A model generated the notes under the pieces. The model was not told the DNA's origin, did no database searches, and saw only the letters and a program-made list of their open reading frames with translations. This document shows positions 23,958 to 32,797 of a stretch of 64,000 nucleotides of DNA, in pieces. Positions within the stretch are counted from its first letter, which is position 1. Each line of letters starts with the position of its first letter. Position numbers and translations under genes: made by a program. The DNA is from Actinophytocola xinjiangensis (GTDB lineage: Bacteria > Actinomycetota > Actinomycetes > Mycobacteriales > Pseudonocardiaceae), in NCBI RefSeq assembly GCF_001921215.1, contig NZ_MSIF01000013.1:1-64000 (forward strand), written 5' to 3'.

Positions 23958-26431
23958 GGCGGTTCACGCTGGCCTCCCTGCGGTATCGCGCGGGGAGCTT
24001 TGTCGCGGTGTTCGTGGCGGTGCTGTGCGCCAGCGCCCTGCTGACGGCGTTGGGGGTGTTGTTCGAGTCGGGGTTGCGCGCCGGTGTGGCGCCGCAACGC
24101 TATGGGGGCGCCTCGGTGGTGGTCGGTGGGGCGCAGGCGTTGCCGGTGGTGGAGGACCTTGACCTGCCGTTCGCCGAGCGGGTGCCGTTGCCGGCCGAGG
24201 CCGTCGCGCGGGTCGCGGACGTCGCGGGGGTGGAGCGGGCCGTGGGGGAGACCTCCGTGCCGGTGACCGTCGCGGGGGTGGCGGGGGCCAGGGGGTTCGG
24301 GTGGAGCTCGTCGGTGTTGACGCCGTTGTCGGTCGCGGACGGGGACGTCCCGGACGCGCCGGGCGAGGTGGTGGTCGACCGGGAGCTGGCCGGGCGGGCG
24401 GGGGTCGCGGTCGGCGACCGGCTGCCGGTGGCGATCGGCGGGGAGCCGGGCCGGTACACGGTCGTCGGGGTCGCTGATCCGCCGGCGGGGGTGACCCTGG
24501 GGCGTGAGCCGGCGTTGTTCTTCGCCGACGACGTGGCGCGGGAGCTGTCGGGGCGACCTGACCAGGTGGACGTCGTCGGCGTGGTGGCCGACGGGGATCC
24601 GGACGAGCTGGCGGCGCGGATCACCGCCGCACTGTCCGACCTGGACATCGTTGCCCACACCGGTGACGACCGGGGGGACGTGGAGTTCCTGGACGTCGGA
24701 TCGGTGCGGTCGCAGCTGGTGGTGTTGACGCTGGCGTTCGCCGGGACGGCGATGATGATCGTGATGCTGGTGGTCGCCGGCACGCTCGGGCTGGCCGTGC
24801 GGCAGCGGCTGCGGGAGTTGGCGTTGCTGCGGGCGGTGGCGGCCACGCCCCGGCAGATCCACCGGATGCTGGGCGCCGAGATCCTGTGGGTCGCCGGTGT
24901 CGGGGCGGTGCTCGGCGCGGGGCCGGGGTTCGCGGTGGCGTTCGCGTTGCGGTCGGCGTTCGCGTCGGCGGGGCTGGTGCCGGCCGACTTCGGGTTGGCG
25001 ATCGGCCCGTTGCCGGCGGTGGCGGCCGTGCTGCTGGTGGTGGGCACCTCGCGGGCGGCCGGGTACTTCGCCGCGCGGCGGCCGGCGCGGATCGATCCGG
25101 TGTCGGCGTTGCGGGAGGTGTCGGTCGAGCCTCCGGCGTTGCCCCGGTGGCGGGTGGTGGTCGCGTGGGTGACCGGGGCCCTGTGGTTGGGGACCTCGGT
25201 GGTGCCGCTGTTCCTGCCGGGGGAGGCGGCGGTGGCCGGGGCCGCCGGGTCGGCGCTGTTCGGGGTGGTCACGATCCTGTTGTGCGGGCCGGTGGTCGTC
25301 GCCGGCGCGGTGCGGCTGGCCGGGCCGGTGCTGGCGCGGATCTCGCCGGTGGCCGGGCATCTGGCGGTGGCCAGTGTGTCGACGAACACCCGGCGGCTGG
25401 CCGGGGTCGTCACGCCGTTGGTGCTGGCGGTGACGATGGCGTCGGTCCAGGTCTTCACGCAGACGACGGTGGCGGCGGCCGCCGCCGAGCAGGCCGACGC
25501 CGGTGTCGTGGCGGACTACGTGGTCACCGGGGCCGCCGGGGTGGGCCCGGCGGTGGTCGACGCGGTGCGGCGGGCGCCGGGGGTGAGCGCGGTGACGCCG
25601 GTGGTGCGCAGCCAGGTGTTCGCGCCCCACGGGCGGGAGGTGGCGACGTTCGCCGCCCAGGGCGTGTCGCCGGACGGGCTGGCCGAGACGATGGACCTCG
25701 ATCCCCGGGAGGGGGACCTGTCGGCGCTGCGCGGGGAGTCGGTGGCGTTGAGCGTGACCGCCGCCGGGACGTTGGGTGCCGACGTCGGGTCCACTGTGGA
25801 CCTTCGGTTGGGCGACGGTGCGGCCGTGCGGGCCTCGGTCGTCGCGGTCTACGGGCGGGGGCTGGGACTGGGCGAGGTGACGCTGCCGCACGACCTGCTG
25901 GCCGCCCACACGACGTCCCGGCTGGACCACTCGGTGCTGGTGTCCGGGTCGGCCGCGCCGGTGCTGTCCGGGTTCCCGGGGATCGAGGTCCTCGACCGGG
26001 CGTCGCTGGCGGCCGCCGGGCAGGACGGCCGCGACACCCAGTCGTGGACGAACCTGATCGCGCTGGTGGTGATCCTGGCCTACCTGGCCATCGCCGTGGT
26101 GAACACGTTGGTGATGGCCACGGCGGCGCGGGGGCGGGAGTTCGCGTTGTTGCGGCTGGTGGGGACCCGGCGGGTGCAGGTGGTGCGGATGATGCGGGTG
26201 GAGGCGTCGCTGGTGGTGGTGACGGCCGTGGTGGTGGGGACGGTGGCGGCCGTGCCGCCGCTGATGGGGATGAGTCTGGGGTTGACCGAGTCGGTGGTGC
26301 CCTCGGTTCCCGCGCTGGTGTACCTGGGGATCGTGGGGGTGGCCGCGGTGTTGGGGATCGGGTCGGTGGCGGTGCCCACCCGGGTGGCGTTGCGGGCACG
26401 GCCGGTCGAGGTGATCTCCGAGCGGGCGTGA
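23954..26431 (+). CDS. FtsX-like ABC transporter permease (MacB-type, duplicated)
   Basis: An 825-residue permease beginning at GTG 23954. A first membrane helix (FVAVFVAVLCASALLTALGVL) is followed by a large extracytoplasmic domain (about residues 45-245) and a three-helix FtsX unit. A second helix bundle then leads to a second external domain (about residues 500-690) and a final FtsX unit (LVVILAYLAIAVVNTLVMAT, AARGREFALLRLVGTRRVQV). Two FtsX units in one chain is the usual actinobacterial form and lets it act as a single permease with the preceding ATPase. Such systems expel antimicrobial peptides or lipids; the cargo is unknown. Confidence 0.9.
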
Positions 26432-26434
26432 CGG

Positions 26435-26464
26435 TTGACCTCTGTCGGAAAGTAAGGGAATACT
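26435..26464 (+). promoter_or_regulatory. Promoter of the phospholipase-D-like gene
   Basis: TTGACC (26435-26440) and AATACT (26459-26464), 18 bases apart, lie directly behind the permease stop and 40 bases before the next ATG. This indicates a transcription unit separate from the ABC exporter. Confidence 0.5.
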
Positions 26465-26503
26465 GCGCCGGTTGGTCAATTCTGAACCTTGGAGTGGTCG
26501 GGC

Positions 26504-27733
26504 ATGAAGGTGTTGGTGATCGGAGCACTGGTGGCCGGGGTTCTGCTGGCGCCGCCGGCGCCGACCGGGCACGCGGCCGAGATCGTCGAGGCGGGGGACG
26601 TCGGCGTCGCCGTGTCCTCGACCAGGGCCACGATCGCCAACCGGCCGGTGTGGGCGCACTTCTCCAACCCCCGCAACGGAAGCGACTACACCATCGTCAA
26701 CGAGCTGCGCCGGCTCATCCAGCGCACGCCGTCCGGGGCGCGGATCCGGGGGGCCATCCACTCCATCAGCATCGACGGCGTCGCCGACGACCTGGTGAAG
26801 GCCAAGAACCGAGGCGTCAGCGTCCAGGTGGTGATCGACGGGAAGAACGCGTCCTCCACCGACCCGTCGGTCGCCGCGCTGAAGAAACTGAGCCACAAGT
26901 TCTGCACCAACTCCAACGGCGGGACGGGGTGCGTCTCCACCAGCCCGGACGGTGACATGCACACCAAGATGTTCACCTTCAGCCGGACGGTCGACCCCGC
27001 CGGCACGGCCCGCAACCACGTCTCCTGGTTCGGGTCGTCGAACCTGACCTACTCCACCGGGCCGCAGTCGTTCAACAACGCGATCACCGTGTACGGCGCC
27101 GAGTCGCTGATGGACGGACTGAACGCCAACTTCAACGACATGTACGCCCGCCGGCACTACGCCAACAACGACTACTACGACTCCGCCTCCCAGCGCGGCT
27201 ACTACATGGCCCTGCCGGCCGACGTCTACGCCTCGCCGGAACGGGCCGGGCAGACCGACACCATCGTCACCCGGCTCGACGACGTGACACCCGACGCCAA
27301 CTGCCGGCTGCGGATCGGGATGGCGAGCGTGACCTCCGGGCGCCCCAAGCTCGTCGAGGAGGTCAAGCGGTACCGGCGGGCCGGGTGCTGGGTGTGGATG
27401 GTCGTCGGTGGCGACGCCTCCAAGGGGATCAGCATGAGCAAGGGCGTCTACGACGAACTGCTCGGCGCCGGTGTGAAGATCCGCCGGATGAACAAGGTGC
27501 ACGACAAGTACTTCGCCCTGTACGGCAAGTTCGGCAGCACCTACCGCTACCGCGTGTACACCGGCTCGCAGAACTGGACCCAGGACGCCCTCAACGAGAA
27601 CGAGGAGCTGTTCGTCAAGATGGGCTGGGAGACCGGCGCGACCCACCCGCTGTACACCGGGTACATGAACCACTTCAAGGACGCCTACAACTACGGCATC
27701 ACCTGCTCGAAGGCCAACTACCCCTGCAAGTGA
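26504..27733 (+). CDS. Secreted phospholipase D-like protein with two atypical HKD motifs
   Basis: A 409-residue protein with a Sec signal (MKVLVIGALVAGVLLAPPAP, cleavage near HAA-E). The PLD fold is duplicated: H153-x-K155 in DMHTKMFTF followed by FGSSNLT, and H333-x-K335 in VHDKYFALYG followed by YTGSQNWT. The aspartate of the canonical HxKx4D is absent in both copies, though His, Lys and the GS-x-N serine/asparagine pair remain. It could cleave phospholipids or nucleic acids outside the cell. ATG 26504 has GGAG nine bases upstream. Four or more cysteines in the mature chain suggest disulfides. It overlaps the convergent sigma-like gene by 16 bases. Confidence 0.8.
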   Translation: MKVLVIGALVAGVLLAPPAPTGHAAEIVEAGDVGVAVSSTRATIANRPVWAHFSNPRNGSDYTIVNELRRLIQRTPSGARIRGAIHSISIDGVADDLVKAKNRGVSVQVVIDGKNASSTDPSVAALKKLSHKFCTNSNGGTGCVSTSPDGDMHTKMFTFSRTVDPAGTARNHVSWFGSSNLTYSTGPQSFNNAITVYGAESLMDGLNANFNDMYARRHYANNDYYDSASQRGYYMALPADVYASPERAGQTDTIVTRLDDVTPDANCRLRIGMASVTSGRPKLVEEVKRYRRAGCWVWMVVGGDASKGISMSKGVYDELLGAGVKIRRMNKVHDKYFALYGKFGSTYRYRVYTGSQNWTQDALNENEELFVKMGWETGATHPLYTGYMNHFKDAYNYGITCSKANYPCK

Positions 27734-27924
27734 GCGCGCAGCCGGTTCAGCGCACGGTGTTGGGCGATGCGCACCGCCGCGGGAGCCATGCCCAACCGGT
27801 GCGCGGTCTCGGCCGCCGACAGCCCGACCACGACGCGCAACCGGATGATCTCGCGCTGTCGTGGGGAAAGGACCTCCAGCCCGCCCCGGGATCTGTCGTG
27901 GTCCCCGCACTCGTTCGTCATCAT
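27718..27924 (-). CDS. Solo sigma-70 region 4 protein (or remnant of an ECF sigma factor)
   Basis: A 68-residue frame made almost only of a sigma region 4: LSPRQREIIRLRVVVGLSAA, then ETAHRLGMAPAAVRIAQHRA and LNRLRAHL. This is the -35-binding helix-turn-helix of ECF factors (closest in feel to the SigD group). Region 2, needed to bind the -10 element and the polymerase clamp, is missing. ATG 27924 is supported by GAGAGG eight bases upstream, which argues for a genuine small gene and against decay. It lies convergent with, and overlaps by 16 bases, the phospholipase-D-like gene. It could act as a co-sigma partner, a DNA-binding regulator or a remnant. Confidence 0.6.
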   Translation of the reverse strand: MMTNECGDHDRSRGGLEVLSPRQREIIRLRVVVGLSAAETAHRLGMAPAAVRIAQHRALNRLRAHLQG

Positions 27925-27992
27925 CGTCTCGTCCTCTCGACGGTGAGAGGAACGTGACGACGTGACGGGCATGACGCCACCGGGAGCGGTAA

Positions 27993-28008
27993 TGCGCCGA
28001 ACGGCGCA
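27993..28008 (-). terminator. Small hairpin after the importer operon
   Basis: TGCGCC-GAAC-GGCGCA, six perfect pairs, lies 19 bases beyond the stop of the last permease gene (minus strand). A weak terminator candidate. Confidence 0.35.
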
Positions 28009-28026
28009 GGGGTCGCGCCGCTCGGG

Positions 28027-28791
28027 CTACACGGTGCCGCGCATGCGGCGGCTGACCGACGTCTCGGCCCGGGTGACGATCCAGTTCACCGCGAACCCGA
28101 GGATGCCGGCGATCGTGAGCAACCCGTACACCTGGGCGGAGAGGAACCCGGCCTGGGCCGCCCCGAGCGCTGCTCCCAGACCGTTGACCCGGGTGACGAT
28201 CTCCACCAGCAGCGTGATGATCAGCGCCAGCGGCGCGGCGACCCGCACGCCCAGCAGCACGGCCGGGGTCAGCGCCGGGGTGAGGATCTTGGTCGTGCGG
28301 TGCCAGGTGGACAGTCCGAGCGTGCGCGGGGTGTCGAGCAGGACCGGACTGAGCGTGCGCCGGGCCGTGCGGCAGGTCAGCAGGATCGGCCAGGTCGCCG
28401 GCAGCACCACCACGACCAGCTTCATCTGCGTCGTGTACCCGAGCACCAGCGCGGCCACCGGCACCAGCGAGGCCGCCGGCAGCGCCCGCAGGAACTCCAG
28501 GCTGGGCGACAGTGCCCGGTCGACCGAGCGGCTGGCGCCGACCAGGGTGCCCACGATCGCCCCCAGCGCGGTGGCGATCGCCAGGCCGAGGACGAACGTC
28601 AGCGACGTCTGACCGATGGCCGGCAGCAGCTTGTCGGCGTCGATCAGTGGCTGGATGCCGTCGATCCAGGTCGAGGGCGGCGGGAAGTACGGCGAGGCCG
28701 GGTCGCCGACCAGCTCCCAGATCACCAGCAGTGCGACCAGCGGCAGCAGTCCCCGGATCGGGGTGCCGCCGCGTTCCTTCTTGGCTTTCAT
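28027..28791 (-). CDS. ABC transporter permease (SsuC/TauC/ThiX-like), second subunit
   Basis: A 254-residue permease of the nitrate/sulfonate/taurine/pyrimidine-precursor class, with about six helices (LLPLVALLVIWELVGD first). The EAA-type segment is DTPRTLGLSTWHRTTKILTP. The start is ATG 28791, which overlaps the stop of the preceding permease by four bases. Two different permeases with one ATPase and one binding lipoprotein make a complete heterodimeric importer. It is the last gene of the minus-strand arm of the catabolic locus. Confidence 0.88.
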   Translation of the reverse strand: MKAKKERGGTPIRGLLPLVALLVIWELVGDPASPYFPPPSTWIDGIQPLIDADKLLPAIGQTSLTFVLGLAIATALGAIVGTLVGASRSVDRALSPSLEFLRALPAASLVPVAALVLGYTTQMKLVVVVLPATWPILLTCRTARRTLSPVLLDTPRTLGLSTWHRTTKILTPALTPAVLLGVRVAAPLALIITLLVEIVTRVNGLGAALGAAQAGFLSAQVYGLLTIAGILGFAVNWIVTRAETSVSRRMRGTV

Positions 28792-29570
28792 GACGAAACC
28801 TCCCCGGAGGACGCCATCTGCCCGCGGAAGGCGAGCCGGGCCGCGCCCATCACGAGTGCGTTGAGGATGATGCCGGTGACCCCGATGACGAACACCGCCG
28901 CGAACATCTGGCCCGGCTGCAACGCCTGACCCTTCTCCACCAGGAGGAAGCCGAGACCGGCCGGGTTGCCGACCATCTCGGCGACCAGGGTCAGCACCAG
29001 CGACACCGACAGGCCCAGCCGCAGGCCGACCACGATCATCGCGGTCGCGCCGGGCAGCCGGATCTTCCACAGCACGGCCGCGCGGGACAGCCGCAGCACC
29101 GCGCCGGACTCCAGCATCCTCGGCTCGGTGCGCATGCCGCTGATCGTGTTCAGCAGGATCGGCCACAGCGCCGCGTAGAAGGCGACCATGATCTCGGTCT
29201 GCACGGAGAACCCGAACAGCAGGACCGCGACCGGCACGAACGCCACGATCGGCAGCGCCCGCAACGCCTCCAGGCTCGCCATCGAGTACATCCACACCGG
29301 ACGGACCAGGCCGAGGACCGACCCGGCGGCCACGCCGGCCAGCGCCGCCAACGCCCACCCGCTCAGCGCCGCGAACAGCGTGTGCCCGAGCGCCTCGCCC
29401 AGCTCGCCGGAGGAGACCAGCTCGCCGAGGCCCTGCGCGACGACCGTCGGCGGCGGCAGGTACGCGAAGTCCAGGATGGACGTGCGGACCAGCAGCTCCC
29501 AGAGCCCGAGCGCCAGCACGAACACCGCGGCGCCCAGGACGTTGATCCGCCTAGCCACGGGCCGGTTCAC
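28788..29570 (-). CDS. ABC transporter permease (SsuC/TauC/ThiX-like), first subunit
   Basis: A 260-residue permease. The opening LGAAVFVLALGLWELLVRTS and YLPPPTVVAQGLGELVSSGE are characteristic of this class, and SGAVLRLSRAAVLWKIRLPG is the cytoplasmic coupling loop. Its start at 29570 lies inside the last codons of the ATPase gene (20-base overlap), and its stop overlaps the next permease by four bases. Substrates of the class are small anionic organics (sulfonates, nitrate, thiamine precursors, aromatic carboxylates). Confidence 0.88.
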   Translation of the reverse strand: MNRPVARRINVLGAAVFVLALGLWELLVRTSILDFAYLPPPTVVAQGLGELVSSGELGEALGHTLFAALSGWALAALAGVAAGSVLGLVRPVWMYSMASLEALRALPIVAFVPVAVLLFGFSVQTEIMVAFYAALWPILLNTISGMRTEPRMLESGAVLRLSRAAVLWKIRLPGATAMIVVGLRLGLSVSLVLTLVAEMVGNPAGLGFLLVEKGQALQPGQMFAAVFVIGVTGIILNALVMGAARLAFRGQMASSGEVSS

Positions 29571-30336
29571 CCACCGTGTGGCCGAGCGCCTCGTACACCC
29601 GGTGCCGCAGCTCCAGGTAGTCGGCGCGTTCCTTGGTGGAGATCTGGTGGCGCGGGCGGGGCAGCGGGATGTCCAGCGTCAGCCCGATGTCGGCCGGGCT
29701 GCCGTTGAGCACGACCAGCCGGTCGGACAGGTACACCGCCTCCTCCACGTCGTGGGTGACGAACACGATCGTGGTCTCGGTCAGCGACTGCACCTGCTGG
29801 AGCTGGTCCTGCAACGACGCCTTGGTCATCGCGTCCAGCGCGCCGAACGGCTCGTCCATCAGCAGGACCCGGGGCCGGGTGGCCAGCGCCCTGGCGATCT
29901 GCACGCGCTGCTGCATGCCGCCCGACAGGCGCCACGGGTACTCGTCGGCCCGTTCCAGCAGGCCGACCATGGTCAGCGCCTCGTCGACCCGCTCGTCGCG
30001 TTCGGCCCTGCCCAGGCGTGCCTCGATGCCCAGGGCGACGTTGCGCCGCACGGTCCGCCACGGCAGCAGCGAGTGCGCGTAGTCCTGGAACACGGTGACC
30101 ACGCCGTCGGGCGGGCCCTGGATCGGGGTGCCGTCGCAGCGGACCTCGCCGCCGGTGGCCGGCAGCAGCCCGCCGAGGACCCGCAGCAGCGTGGTCTTGC
30201 CGGAGCCCGACGTGCCCAGGATCGACACGAACTCGGCCTTGGCGACGGACAGGTTCACCCCTGCCAGGATGTTCACCGCGCCGGACGCGCCGGGCAGCGT
30301 GACCTCCAGGTCCGTGCAGGAGATGGTCGGTGTCAT
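29551..30336 (-). CDS. ABC transporter ATP-binding protein (SsuB/TauB-like)
   Basis: A 261-residue ATPase with Walker A GTSGSGKTT, signature RLSGGMQQRVQIARALATRP, Walker B VLLMDEPFGALD and the H-switch VFVTHDVEEA. The GMQQR signature and MDEPFGALDAMTK are standard for the nitrate/sulfonate/taurine class. ATG 30336 overlaps the stop of the isochorismatase-like gene by four bases, tying enzyme and importer into one transcript. Confidence 0.92.
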   Translation of the reverse strand: MTPTISCTDLEVTLPGASGAVNILAGVNLSVAKAEFVSILGTSGSGKTTLLRVLGGLLPATGGEVRCDGTPIQGPPDGVVTVFQDYAHSLLPWRTVRRNVALGIEARLGRAERDERVDEALTMVGLLERADEYPWRLSGGMQQRVQIARALATRPRVLLMDEPFGALDAMTKASLQDQLQQVQSLTETTIVFVTHDVEEAVYLSDRLVVLNGSPADIGLTLDIPLPRPRHQISTKERADYLELRHRVYEALGHTVGEPARG

Positions 30337-30983
30337 CGTGTTCCCATCAGTTCGTTCGCCCGCGCGGTGTCCACGACGGACCCGTACTTGACCTCGATGT
30401 CGAACAGGTTCGCCGCGTGCGCGAACGGCGACCGGTCGAAGCAGGCATCCTCGGCGACCAGTACCCGGTAGCCGTGGGACGCGGCGTCGACGACGCTGGC
30501 CCGCACGCAGCCGGAGGTGGTGGTGCCCGCGACGATCAGCGAGTCGATCCGGTGGCGGGTCAGGTAGGTCAGCAGCGGCGTGCCGAAGAACGCGCTGGCC
30601 TTGGCCTTGTGCACCACGTACTCGTCCTCGCGCGGGGTGAGTTCGGGTGGGAACGGCGCGCCGTGCACCAGCCGGGCGGTGTCCCGGTCCTGGCTCAGCT
30701 TCACCGCCCCGCCGACGAACTCGGCGTCGGCCGGGGAGCCGGCGGTGAGCACGCGGGGGATCCCGCGTGCCCGTGCCGTCTCCAGCAGCGAGACGATCGC
30801 GGGCAGCCGGTCCCAACCGACCTGCCCGCACCCGGTCGGGTAGCTGGTGTCGATGAACGACAGGGTCACGTCGATCACCAGCAGGCAGGGTCGTTCGCCG
30901 AGCTCGACCTCGCTGCCGAAACCGCTTGCCCGCAACCGTTCCAGCTCCCCGGACGGGACGAACTCGTCCCACACCGCAGTCAT
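30333..30983 (-). CDS. Isochorismatase-fold cysteine hydrolase (amidase-like)
   Basis: A 216-residue cysteine hydrolase with the complete catalytic triad: Asp38 in LLVIDV, Lys126 in HKAKASAFFGT and Cys159 in GTTTSGCVRAS. Family members cleave amides and ureas: N-carbamoylsarcosine, ureidoacrylate (RutB), maleamate (NicF), nicotinamide. TSGCVR and the long N-terminal arm (about 30 residues) resemble the N-carbamoylsarcosine amidohydrolase branch. It lies between the binding lipoprotein gene and the ATPase gene of the importer, so the imported compound or a breakdown product probably contains an amide or cyclic amide bond. The substrate is not determined. Confidence 0.85.
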   Translation of the reverse strand: MTAVWDEFVPSGELERLRASGFGSEVELGERPCLLVIDVTLSFIDTSYPTGCGQVGWDRLPAIVSLLETARARGIPRVLTAGSPADAEFVGGAVKLSQDRDTARLVHGAPFPPELTPREDEYVVHKAKASAFFGTPLLTYLTRHRIDSLIVAGTTTSGCVRASVVDAASHGYRVLVAEDACFDRSPFAHAANLFDIEVKYGSVVDTARANELMGTR

Positions 30984-30984
30984 G

Positions 30985-31950
30985 TCAGCCCTGGGACGCG
31001 ACGAGCGCGTTCAGGTCGACATCACCGTCGAAGCCGTCCGCCTCGCGCATCGCGTCGAGCCAGATCTCCATGTCCTGCGGGCGGACCTCGGTGGTGTAGG
31101 TGGGCAGTACGGCCGCCTTGATCGCCGGGTCGGGCAGGCCGGTGTACTCCTTGAGCACCTGGCGGGCCTTGTCGTCGTTGCCGGCGATGAACTCGGCCGC
31201 CTCATCCAGCGCGGCCTGGAAGTCGGCGATGACCTCGGCGTTGCTCGAGGCCCAGTCCTGGCGGGAGATCCACAGGATGGCCGAGAGCTCGGGGGCGAGC
31301 TTGAGGTAGGGGTCGCCGAGGTTCACGGCGTTGTCGTCGGCGAGCACGCTGGTGGCGAAGGGCATCACGGTCTCGACCGCGTCGATCCGGCCGGCGGCGA
31401 GCTGGTCGGCCTGGGCCGGGCCGTCGACCTGCACGATGTTGACGCTGGCCGGGTCGACGCCTTCCTGCTTGAGCCAGGCCTTGGTGGCGACGTGGGTGGT
31501 GCCGGTCTCGGTCAGCACGCCCAGCGTCTTGCCGGCGAGCTGCTTGATGTCGGTGACCCCGGAGGTCTTGGAGCCGATCACGAAGCCGGTCGGGTTGTCC
31601 TCGACGTCGAGCGTCGCGCCGGACACCTGGGTGACCGGGATGCCCTGCTGGGCGGCGGAGATGACGGTGGTCGGCACGGAGAGCGCGATGTCGAACGAGC
31701 GGCCGAGCGTGCCCGGCAGCGTGCCGATGTTCTCCACCTTCGTGAACTCGACCTTGAGGTCGTGCTTGTCGAAGATCCCCTCGGCCATGGCCACCTGCAC
31801 CGGGAGGGCGGCTGCGTTGGAGTTGTGCGCGATGCGCAGCGTGCGGGGGTCGCCGTCGTCCGAGGCGGCGTCCTGTCCGCCGCAGGCCGTCGCGGAGAGC
31901 GCGATCAGCCCGACCGCCGCGGCGGCCAGAAGACGTTTGGTGATGGCCAT
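30985..31950 (-). CDS. ABC transporter substrate-binding lipoprotein (NMT1/SsuA-like)
   Basis: A 321-residue binding protein with a lipoprotein signal (basic start, LLAAAAVGLIALSATACGG). The body matches the NMT1/THI5/SsuA fold: TLRIAHNSNAAALPVQVAMA, EGIFDKHDLKVEFTKV, GKTLGVLTETGTTHVATKAW and LAAGRIDAVETVMPF. This group delivers sulfonates, nitrate, pyrimidine precursors or aromatic acids. It is the first gene of the minus-strand operon, facing the Mo-hydroxylase operon across 160 bases that hold promoters and palindromes. It probably supplies the substrate of the divergent catabolic genes. Confidence 0.9.
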   Translation of the reverse strand: MAITKRLLAAAAVGLIALSATACGGQDAASDDGDPRTLRIAHNSNAAALPVQVAMAEGIFDKHDLKVEFTKVENIGTLPGTLGRSFDIALSVPTTVISAAQQGIPVTQVSGATLDVEDNPTGFVIGSKTSGVTDIKQLAGKTLGVLTETGTTHVATKAWLKQEGVDPASVNIVQVDGPAQADQLAAGRIDAVETVMPFATSVLADDNAVNLGDPYLKLAPELSAILWISRQDWASSNAEVIADFQAALDEAAEFIAGNDDKARQVLKEYTGLPDPAIKAAVLPTYTTEVRPQDMEIWLDAMREADGFDGDVDLNALVASQG

Positions 31951-32055
31951 GGGGTACTCCCTGGTCCTCTATATGACACTCGTTGTCCTGTGGAGCGGAT
32001 GCTAAGGACTGGTAAACAGCGACGTCAAGGCCTGTCACGATCCTACGGCGAGTTC

Positions 32056-32095
32056 TTGACACCGCGAATCTACCCTCCTACTGTCTCGCTGACAG
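32056..32095 (+). promoter_or_regulatory. Strong promoter and operator of the catabolic operon
   Basis: A near-consensus TTGACA (32056-32061) and TACTGT (32079-32084) are exactly 17 bases apart. The perfect inverted repeat CTGTC-N5-GACAG (32081-32095) covers the -10 box and the expected start site, where a bound repressor would block initiation. A related GACA-N5-TGTC sequence lies at about 31977-31989 near the divergent promoter. The IclR-family regulator encoded in the operon is the likely ligand; this is inferred. Confidence 0.65.
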
Positions 32096-32110
32096 GACTT
32101 CTAGTCTCCT

Positions 32111-32797
32111 ATGGCGGTCTCAATGAAACTTGCTTCCGAGTTCTCCGTACCCGCGGCACCAGACAAGGTCTTCGCCCTGTTCTTCGACCCCGACACCATG
32201 CGCGGCTGTATCCCCGGCTGCGAACAGCTGGAGCGGGTGGACGAGAAGAACTACCGGGGCAAGCTGGTGAACGAGATCGCCCACGTGCGGTTCTCCGCCG
32301 GGTTCTCCGCCGCGATCCAGACGATCAGCGAGGACACCGAGACCAAGGAGGTCACCGCCGTCCTCAAGGGCGAGGACCGCCGGCTCGGCAGCTCCATCAA
32401 GATCGACGCCCGCCTCGCGGTCCGCCCCGAGGGCAGCGACTCGGCGGTCATCGGCTACGAGATGGACATGGCCCTGTGGGGCAAGCTCGGCCGCCTCGGC
32501 GAGCCGATCATCCGCCGCCGCAGCCGCGAGATCGAACTGGAGTTCGCCCGCGCCCTGGCCATCGCCTGCGGCGCCCCCGAGGACAAACTCCCGGAGACGA
32601 AGAAGAAGGCCCGCCCGGCCAGCACACCGGTCACGCTCCCCGCCCCCACCCCCGACGCCACCACAGACTCGGCGGCCCCGACGAGCACCGGCGGTGCCGT
32701 CGCGGTCGCCGACCCCACCGGCCGCCGCCTCGCCGCCGCCGCGGTGCTCACCTCGCTGGTCGCCCTGCTGGTCGCCCTGCTCCGACGGGGCCGCTGA
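32111..32797 (+). CDS. CoxG-like SRPBCC protein with C-terminal membrane anchor
   Basis: A 228-residue protein. Residues 1-150 form the SRPBCC/START-like CoxG domain (MKLASEFSVPAAPDKVFALF, RGCIPGCEQLERVDEKNYRG). A proline/threonine-rich linker (about 165-200) follows, then a C-terminal hydrophobic helix AAVLTSLVALLVALLRRG. CoxG of carboxydotrophs tethers the molybdenum hydroxylase to the membrane, and the anchor here fits such a role. ATG 32111 and ATG 32123 are both possible; the second gives the usual N-terminus. First gene of the operon, overlapping the next by one base (TGATG). Confidence 0.85.
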   Translation: MAVSMKLASEFSVPAAPDKVFALFFDPDTMRGCIPGCEQLERVDEKNYRGKLVNEIAHVRFSAGFSAAIQTISEDTETKEVTAVLKGEDRRLGSSIKIDARLAVRPEGSDSAVIGYEMDMALWGKLGRLGEPIIRRRSREIELEFARALAIACGAPEDKLPETKKKARPASTPVTLPAPTPDATTDSAAPTSTGGAVAVADPTGRRLAAAAVLTSLVALLVALLRRGR

